Assembly: GCF_014207965.1 (NCBI RefSeq)
Contig: NZ_JACHLM010000003.1
Coordinates: forward strand, 310,001 to 374,000
DNA: 64,000 nucleotides
Direction: 5' to 3'
DNA from: Brevundimonas bullata
GTDB taxonomy: Bacteria; Pseudomonadota; Alphaproteobacteria; Caulobacterales; Caulobacteraceae
This document shows, piece after piece, positions 58,473 through 64,000 of this stretch. A program made the position numbers and the translations under genes. Below the pieces are notes generated by a model. It saw only the letters and a list, made by a program, of their open reading frames with translations. It did not search any database and was not told where the DNA came from. Each line of letters opens with the position of its first letter. Within the stretch, counting starts at the first letter, position 1.

Positions 58473-58534
58473 CCGGGTCCCGGCGAAGCTCGATTTACGC
58501 CTCTGCTTTAAACCCGCAGATTCTGCCGGACTAG

Positions 58535-59386
58535 GTAGCGTGGACAAAGTGGATTCCCAAATCACCAGATGACTGATTCAAGGCTGCTCTTTGCGGAGGG
58601 TGGCGTTGGTTCGTGGTTTGATGTCGGACGAGGAATGGGCGTTCTTCGAGCCGTTCGTTGTCGAGAAGGGGCCGAGACGGGGGCGGCGTCCTCGTGATCA
58701 CCGACGGGTGCTGGACGGAGTGTTCTGGATCGCTCGGACAGGCACGGCCTGGCGTGACCTGCACAGCCATTTCGGCGAGTGGAACTCGGTCTATCGGCAG
58801 TTCCGGCGCTGGACGCTGGCGGGGACCTGGGAGGTGATGCTGGAGGCGCTGAACGAGGCCGGCGCAGGGCATGGCAGCGTCCAGATGATCGATTCCACCA
58901 TCATCCGCGCCCATCAGCACGCCGCCGGCGCGCTAAAAAAGGGGATGAGGACCAGGGTCTTGGCCGCTCTCGCGGTGGCTTCTCGACCAAGATCCATCTC
59001 CGCAGCAACGCTTTGGGCCTCCCTGTCGCGGTCACGCTGAGCGGCGGTCAGGTCTCCGATGTGAAGGGCTATGCGCCGGTCATGGACGAACCCGGCCCAC
59101 AGCCTCGCGTGCTGCTCGCCGACAAGGGATACGACGCCGACTTCATCCTGGCCGACCTTGACGCCAGGGATGTCGTCGCCGTCATTCCCGCAAGGCGGAA
59201 CCGCAAGGTTCAGCCCGTCATCGACGGTCATATCTACGCCCTGAGGAACCTCGTTGAGCGCTGCTTCTCAAGGCTCAAACACAGCCGCCGACTGGCGACC
59301 CGATACGACAAGACCGCCGACAGCTTCCTCGGTTTCGTCCTCGTCGCTTCAATCCGCCTGTGGGTCAGGCACTTTGTCCACACCAC
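58535..59386 (+). mobile_element. IS5-family (IS427 group-like) insertion sequence
   Basis: 852 bp. Terminal inverted repeats: left GTAGCGTGGACAAAGTG from 58535, right end (complement) GTGGTGTGGACAAAGTG ending at 59386, 15 of 17 matching. Flanked by the 4-bp target duplication CTAG (58531-58534 and 59387-59390). Two overlapping transposase frames joined by an A6 slippery site. Size, target site and frameshift agree with the IS427 group of IS5. It looks intact and so perhaps active. Confidence 0.9.
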
Positions 59387-59390
59387 CTAG
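58621..59390 (+). CDS. IS5-family transposase made by -1 frameshifting
   Basis: DDE transposase in two frames. The first (58621-59040) has the helix-turn-helix and insertase start: DEEWAFFEPFVVEKGPRRGR, RRVLDGVFWIARTGTAWRDL and the first Asp in QMIDSTIIRAHQHAAGA. At 58934-58940 the sequence AAAAAAG allows a -1 shift into the second frame: RGGFSTKIHLRSNALGLPVA, VLLADKGYDADFILADL (second Asp) and ALRNLVERCFSRLKHSRRLA (Glu region), to HFVHTT. The stop TAG at 59388 is made of the flanking target duplication. About 256 residues when fused. Confidence 0.9.
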
Positions 59391-59653
59391 AGCAACCCGC
59401 GCCTATGTCGGATACAGTCTCGTTCTCCATGACCGCGTTCGCGCCCTGCAGCTCAGCTTGAGCGACACAGTGGCTCTGAACAAGCGTAGTCGCGCGACGG
59501 CGCTAGGGCACACGCTTCCAAGGTGTCGGCCTCCGCGGCTTGGAGGCGGCGGCAGGTAAACGAAGCTGACCATTACAACCAGGCGACGCGGAACGCGCGT
59601 AGGGCGCGCAGGAGCGCACGACACTCCCTCGACGAGATTAAGCAGAACCCCGT

Positions 59654-61372
59654 CTATCTGGCTTCTGCGTCGGGCGCTCCCTCCGCAAGCTCAGCCAGAA
59701 TCGCCTCCAGGAACGCCGGCTCATGCGGCTGGCCGTCGGCGGTATCAATAATGAGGCGTTGAGCCGACCAACGGCGCCCCTCGGCCGCCGGGAGAAGCTT
59801 GGCGGCTCCTGCCGACCGCTCCGCTGCAAAACCGAATGCAGTGGCCTTTGGTCCCGACACCACCTCCGTCACGCCGGCGGCGAGGGCGAGGATCGTCAGA
59901 CGATTGGCATTCATCAGCGCCGTTGCGGCCTCTGGAAGAGGCCCGAACCGGTCTTCGATCTCCTCGTGGAGTTGATCAATCTCCTCCGCGCTTACGAGTC
60001 GGGAAAGCCGGGCGTACAAGGAGATGCGCACTGCGGCATCCGGGATATAGTCCTCCGGCAGACGCCCCACGCCGCTCAAGGTCATCCTAGGCCGAACGGG
60101 CTCGATCCCAGTCTCGCCACGCGCCGCGCCCAAGGCCTGCGTCAATATTCTCTGATAGAGGCTGGCGCCGATCAGCCTGATATGACCGGCCTGTTCCTCG
60201 CCGACCAGATCCCCTCCGCCGCGAAGGTCCAGATCCCGTGCGCTGATGGCGAACCCGGCCCCCAGCCGATCCAGGGCCTCAAGCGTTTGAAGGCGCGCCC
60301 GAGTGTGATCGGCGATTTCAGTCTCTGGCTCGATCAACAGATAGGTAAAGCCCTGGCGGCGTCCTCGCCCCACCCGTCCCCTCAATTGATGAAGTTGGGC
60401 GAGGCCAAAGCACTCAGGACGCCAGACCAGCATGGTATTGGCACGCGGCACGTCGAGCCCGTTTTCTACAATATTCGTGGCAAGCAGAATATCGCCTTTT
60501 CCGCTGGCGAAGTCCGACATGACCCCCTCCATCTCGTCAGGAGGCCGCTTGCCGTGAGCGATAAGGACGTGGAGCTCGGGCGCCAGCTCCGCTAGTCGGA
60601 TCGCCAGCGGTTCAATATCCTCAATACGAGGCGCGACGACAAAACTCTGTCCGCCGCGGCGCTTTTCGCGCAGGAGCGCCGTCCTTACCGAGGCGGCGTC
60701 GTAGTCGGCCAAAAAGGTGCGTACGGGGCGCCGCCGCGCAGGGGGGCTGGCGATTATGCTGACATCCTGAACGCCTACGAGGGCTCTCTGAAGGGTTCGG
60801 GGAATCGGGGTCGCAGACATGGAGAGCAGGTGTGACGCCCGGGACGACAACTGGGCCTTGATCCCGGCGCCGAACCGATGCTCCTCGTCTATGATGACCA
60901 GGACGGGATCCGCGAAGGCCAGGGTCTCGTCGGCCAGGGCATGCGTGCCGATCACGACCCGGATCGAACCGTCGGCGAGACCGTCTCGCACTTCCCGAGC
61001 TTGCGGGGCTTCGATCATGCCCGACAGCAGGCCGACCTGGAATTCGGCGCCCTCGAAGCGTCGGCGGAAGGTCTCGTAGTGCTGGCGGGCGAGGATGGTG
61101 GTCGGGGCCGCCAACATGACCTGTCCTCCAGAGAGAGCGACGGCGGCCGCTGCCCTCAGGGCCACCTCCGTCTTGCCGAAACCGACATCTCCACAGACGA
61201 GACGGTTCATGGGTCGCCCTGAGGCCAGATCATTCAGGACAGCCTCTATAGCGGCGAGCTGATCCACGGATTCCGGGAACGGAAAGCGGTCCACGAACCG
61301 GAGGTAGGCCTGGCGCGGCGGAACGATCTTGGCCGCTTCCGCAGCTTCACGCGCCTTGGCCGTCTCGACCAT
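59654..61372 (-). CDS. C-terminal half of Mfd-like protein (translocase part)
   Basis: If translated on its own from the ATG at 61372, this gives 572 residues holding the complete motor: Walker A in LVCGDVGFGKTEVALRAA, Walker B DEEH in LVIIDEEHRFGAG, LLSMSATPIPRTLQRALVG, NIVENGLDVPRANT, LHQLRGRVGRGRRQGFTYLL, and the TRCF domain (RISLYARLSRLVSAEEIDQL, EEIEDRFGPLPEAATALMN). DEEH replaces the DEQH of usual Mfd/RecG. Start signals at this ATG are weak. Confidence 0.7.
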   Translation of the reverse strand: MVETAKAREAAEAAKIVPPRQAYLRFVDRFPFPESVDQLAAIEAVLNDLASGRPMNRLVCGDVGFGKTEVALRAAAAVALSGGQVMLAAPTTILARQHYETFRRRFEGAEFQVGLLSGMIEAPQAREVRDGLADGSIRVVIGTHALADETLAFADPVLVIIDEEHRFGAGIKAQLSSRASHLLSMSATPIPRTLQRALVGVQDVSIIASPPARRRPVRTFLADYDAASVRTALLREKRRGGQSFVVAPRIEDIEPLAIRLAELAPELHVLIAHGKRPPDEMEGVMSDFASGKGDILLATNIVENGLDVPRANTMLVWRPECFGLAQLHQLRGRVGRGRRQGFTYLLIEPETEIADHTRARLQTLEALDRLGAGFAISARDLDLRGGGDLVGEEQAGHIRLIGASLYQRILTQALGAARGETGIEPVRPRMTLSGVGRLPEDYIPDAAVRISLYARLSRLVSAEEIDQLHEEIEDRFGPLPEAATALMNANRLTILALAAGVTEVVSGPKATAFGFAAERSAGAAKLLPAAEGRRWSAQRLIIDTADGQPHEPAFLEAILAELAEGAPDAEAR

Positions 61373-61495
61373 TTGAGCGGCGGTCGCGTCGATTTGCGCA
61401 CTGACTTCCGCCCGTCTCTTGGGCCAGCCAAGCGTGTTCAGGCGATGAAGTTTAACTTTCGAAGGTTCAGCGCTGTAACGCCAGATACGATCGAG

Positions 61496-62992
61496 TTAGT
61501 CTACCGGGGCCAGCACGGTCGCTCCCCCGTGATACTCCAGCCGCAAGACGTCGCGCAGAGCGCCGTCGGCCTCAATCTGCTCGAGCGCCCGCAGCACGCC
61601 CAATCCGTACTCCTCGTGGATGACGACATCCCCGAGGCGGGTTTCTGTATCGCCGAACGGGTCAGTCGCGGGACGGGCTTCTCGAGCGAGACGACCGCCC
61701 ATGATGTCTGTCGCCGTCACGACGACCCGGTCCCTCTTCTCATCCTCGTAACCCCTGTCGAGGTCGGCGATGACGAAGACAAGCGCGCCGCGCTCCGCCT
61801 CCTCAAGGGCGGTCCAGTTCGAAAGCGGGAGGGCCGTCTCGATACGGTTGCGCTTCAGGAGCCGTGCAATGACCCGCTGCTCGTGAGCCAGCCCCGCGAC
61901 GATGACCTTACGTCCCTGCGCGCGCTGACCCAGAAGATAGCGTTTCAGCGCGGTCCCTGGGGCGCCCGCCCGGGCGAAATCGGGCGTCGCCTGCACATTT
62001 TCCACATCGATCGTCTTCGCCTTTGCAAGGGCCTTGGAGACCTCTCTCAAGGAGAGATAAAGATGATCAGGCGGGGGTGGCTGGCGATCATCGGGGTCGC
62101 CGAAAGTCCGACGGGCCTCAAAGGCTTCCAGGACGTGCTCGGCTGTTCGTTCAGCGCGCTCGGCTACGTCGTCCTCCATCAGGAGGACCGCCTTGGGCAG
62201 CGCCTCGAACAGGCTGCCGAGAGGCGCGTCGTACCATTCCGCCATCCTATGCTCGTCCCCGGGCGCATCCTGGGCGCCCTCAGCGGCATCATTCAGAACC
62301 AGCTCTGATGCTACCGTCAGGGACAGAACGGGCGCGCTGTCGCGAGACCTCTGACTCACAGGATCAAAACGTCGGATTTCCGCCACGCTTCCGTCGTGCG
62401 ATATTACAATGCGGCAGGGCCAATCCGCCGCCGGCGGATAGACATCCACCACCTCCCCGAGAAGACCGACCTCGCCCGGTTCGTCCACGCGTTCATCGGC
62501 GAGGTAGCCGGTCCGGGCGGTGAACCGGCTGAGTGCATCGCGATCAAGCGGCGCTCCCACGGCGACGTCAAACCGGGCGGAGACAACCTCGAACGGAGCC
62601 GTCCGCTGCATCGCCGCCTCTGGCGAGGTCACGACCAGCCGTCCGTGACCCGACGGCTCCGACAGCCTCGCGAGGACGGCCATTCGTCTGCCCATGCTCT
62701 CCCGCGACGGCGAGGCGCGATCATACGGGAGGCAATCCCATGGCGGAAACACCAGAACGGCGGCCTCCTCAGGAGCGACCATCGCGCTGAGAGCGCGGCC
62801 GATTTCATCGGCCCGCCGCTCGCTCGCCGCCAGCACCAGGAGATCGCCGCCCTTGGCCACCCAGGTTTCCATGACGCGCGCCGCCACGGCGGCGGGCGGC
62901 GTTCTTACTCCTGGGGATCCGCCATCTCCCTTGGGCGCAGGACCGTCCACCAATGGCTGAACGGCTACGGGGGGCTCAAGCGTGTCAATCAT
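61496..62992 (-). CDS. N-terminal half of Mfd-like protein (UvrB-like and RID)
   Basis: 498 residues up to the TAA stop: VLVFPPWDCLPYDRASPSRE (UvrB-homology module), RLVVTSPEAAMQRTAPFEVV, the CarD-like RID at the end. This piece would keep the UvrA-binding surface and the polymerase-binding domain but lack the motor. The ATG at 62992 has no strong ribosome binding site. Confidence 0.7.
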   Translation of the reverse strand: MIDTLEPPVAVQPLVDGPAPKGDGGSPGVRTPPAAVAARVMETWVAKGGDLLVLAASERRADEIGRALSAMVAPEEAAVLVFPPWDCLPYDRASPSRESMGRRMAVLARLSEPSGHGRLVVTSPEAAMQRTAPFEVVSARFDVAVGAPLDRDALSRFTARTGYLADERVDEPGEVGLLGEVVDVYPPAADWPCRIVISHDGSVAEIRRFDPVSQRSRDSAPVLSLTVASELVLNDAAEGAQDAPGDEHRMAEWYDAPLGSLFEALPKAVLLMEDDVAERAERTAEHVLEAFEARRTFGDPDDRQPPPPDHLYLSLREVSKALAKAKTIDVENVQATPDFARAGAPGTALKRYLLGQRAQGRKVIVAGLAHEQRVIARLLKRNRIETALPLSNWTALEEAERGALVFVIADLDRGYEDEKRDRVVVTATDIMGGRLAREARPATDPFGDTETRLGDVVIHEEYGLGVLRALEQIEADGALRDVLRLEYHGGATVLAPVD

Positions 62993-63417
62993 GAAGAGTT
63001 CGTGCTCCGGAGGCCTAGCAACACCGTGGCGATGATCCGGTTCTGTCGGCTATCGGACACAATCTTATTGAGCGGGATGATCCTCCGCGGACGACAGGGC
63101 CGGCGAGCCCCTCTCTCGCTAGTTTGCCCTCTCGGGTCCTCGCGCACCCCGAGGCTCAAGCGCTTTCAGCCTCCGCACGCAGGCTCAGCCTTCGGGTGCG
63201 GACGCGACCCACCATTGAGGACCCTAGAGATCTGGAGTGAGGACGATCCGGGCCGCGGCTTCAACCGTCGTGTCGCCGTCGTGCGAAGGTTGTTCGCACC
63301 TCAAAGGCGTCGCCATGGCGGCAGGTCGCATACAGGACAGAACAGCGGCGCCTGGAGCCGATCTGGCGGGAAGCCGTTGGCGTCCGGCGCAACGGGCGCA
63401 CAATCAAGGATTCACTC
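62993..63417. other. Divergent intergenic region
   Basis: 425 bp between the Mfd-like gene and the ferritin-like gene, presumably with promoters for both. No gene seen; frames are Arg-rich and irregular. AAGGA at 63402 is the ribosome binding site of the ferritin-like gene. AGAAC with TGTT 16 bp further on the minus strand (around 63045) is a poor EcfG match. Confidence 0.4.
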
Positions 63418-63918
63418 ATGGCTGAGAAAACGCTCGACAATCTGTTCCACGACACGCTTCGCGACATCTACTACGCCGAGCGAAAGATACTGAAGTCCCT
63501 GCCCAAGATGGCGCGCGCCGCGCAGTCGCCCGAACTCAAGGCTGCATTCGAGAAACACAAGGACCAGACTGAAGGCCAGATCGAGCGCCTTCAGCAGGTG
63601 TTCGAGATCATCGGCAAGGCGCCCCGCGGCAAGACCTGTGACGCCATCGACGGGATTCTGGCAGAGGGGGACGAAATCGCTGAGGAATACAAGGACACCG
63701 CTGCGCTGGACGCCGGCCTCCTGGCCGCCGCTCAGGCCGTCGAACACTACGAGATCACCCGCTATGGCACGCTTAAACGCTGGGCTCTGGTGCTCGGACT
63801 TGATGACGCCGCCGCCCTGCTTGACGAGACGTTGCAGGAAGAATCCCAGACTGATGAGGATCTGACCACCATAGCGGACGCTAAGATCAACGCAGAGGCG
63901 ATGGGTCTCGCCCGTTAG
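63418..63918 (+). CDS. YciE/YciF ferritin-like (DUF892) protein
   Basis: A 166-residue four-helix ferritin-like protein of the YciE/YciF family. LDNLFHDTLRDIYYAERKIL (helix 1 with Glu), SPELKAAFEKHKDQTEGQIE, LQQVFEIIGKAPRGKTCDAI, AALDAGLLAAAQAVEHYEIT (helix with Glu/His) and LDETLQEESQTDEDLTTIAD. The Glu/His positions of the di-iron site are present. Induced by osmotic or general stress in enterobacteria and rhizobia; activity uncertain. AAGGA precedes the ATG. Confidence 0.93.
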   Translation: MAEKTLDNLFHDTLRDIYYAERKILKSLPKMARAAQSPELKAAFEKHKDQTEGQIERLQQVFEIIGKAPRGKTCDAIDGILAEGDEIAEEYKDTAALDAGLLAAAQAVEHYEITRYGTLKRWALVLGLDDAAALLDETLQEESQTDEDLTTIADAKINAEAMGLAR

Positions 63919-63947
63919 TCGCAAGGCGGTCGGACTTGGCTATCCTT

Positions 63948-63998
63948 CTGACGGCCCGCGCCTAGCCGCTGCAATGCGGAATGGGCGCGGGCCGTCAG
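63948..63998 (+). terminator. Strong hairpin after the ferritin-like gene
   Basis: Perfect 15-bp stem, CTGACGGCCCGCGCC (63948-63962) with GGCGCGGGCCGTCAG (63984-63998), 21-base loop, 30 bp after the stop codon. The window ends before a T run could be seen. Confidence 0.5.
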
Positions 63999-64000
63999 CA

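Larger units (their letters stand above)
59654..62992 (-). pseudogene. Mfd-like transcription-repair coupling factor split by TAA
   Basis: One continuous frame of 1113 codons with a single TAA at codon 499 (61496-61498). Mfd removes stalled RNA polymerase and recruits UvrA. Domains: UvrB-like N-terminus, CarD-like polymerase-interaction domain ending just before the stop (TETRLGDVVIHEEYGLGVLR to TVLAPVD), a linker kept in frame after the stop (LDRIWRYSAEPSKVKLHRLN, TLGWPKRRAEVSAQIDATAA), the superfamily 2 translocase and the C-terminal TRCF domain. No other damage. It differs from housekeeping Mfd in many usual positions and is a little shorter, so probably an accessory paralogue. Confidence 0.85.

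Noticed and set aside
63237..63425. 62-codon plus-strand frame before the ferritin-like gene
   Set aside because: Runs into the next gene's ribosome binding site and start, with no start signal of its own and random-looking sequence.

Overview
The window is high-GC alphaproteobacterial chromosome. The gene set and gene styles (plant-type GshA, a ctaC-ctaD-ctaB-ctaG-ctaE-DUF983-SURF1 oxidase locus, HWE-family kinase, many small Caulobacterales-like hypotheticals, TTG/GTG starts, 4-bp ATGA gene overlaps) point to Caulobacterales, most like Brevundimonas. That placement is inference from content; no rRNA or tRNA gene was found in the window.

Region 1 (1-23 kb) is mostly core chromosome: acyl-CoA dehydrogenase (5' end cut off), a bestrophin-like protein, rsmE, gshA, two hybrid sensor kinases, a TauE/SafE permease, an alcohol dehydrogenase, phbB, gloB, a methyltransferase-sixA-DUF952-pyrD operon, vsr, a peroxiredoxin and yqgE. 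It is interrupted by small insertions: a GIY-YIG nuclease gene framed by perfect 31-bp inverted repeats (1962-2333) and a gutted copy of the same element (16638-16765); a HipBA toxin-antitoxin block (about 11.1-13.7 kb) bounded by two 169-bp copies of the 3' end of the gene before it; and a run of small orphan genes (7.1-7.4 and 13.9-15.9 kb) punctuated by a GTCCGC/GCGGAC hairpin repeat.

Region 2 (23-26.3 kb) holds a second, unrelated HipBA module with a 32-bp palindromic operator next to its promoter, and a third palindromic element.

Region 3 (26.3-40 kb) is core again: a long minus-strand series runs from cytochrome c oxidase subunits and assembly factors through DUF983, SURF1, an M16 peptidase (probable CTG start), a GNAT acetyltransferase and a GGDEF/EAL protein. 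Divergent from it are a padR-HAAS-GIN operon and tldD.

Region 4 (40-64 kb) is accessory. It begins with a broken copy of the tldD 3' end and holds an HWE histidine kinase, a PHB-depolymerase-type esterase, a decayed plasmid replication initiator beside a ParDE-type toxin-antitoxin pair, the TIGR02587/TIGR02588 membrane pair, an SDR, AsmA, a thioredoxin-reductase-like flavoprotein, a SemiSWEET, a zinc alcohol dehydrogenase, SRPBCC, DUF4142 and DUF72 proteins, an IS5-family element, a second-type Mfd gene split by a stop codon, and a YciE/YciF ferritin-like protein. Several of these genes are preceded by sequences close to the GGAAC-N16/17-CGTT promoter of the alphaproteobacterial general stress sigma factor EcfG, and HWE kinases commonly feed that pathway. 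I read this region as a stress-response accessory island. The recurring oddity of the window is gene-3'-end duplication at the borders of inserted blocks, seen three times.
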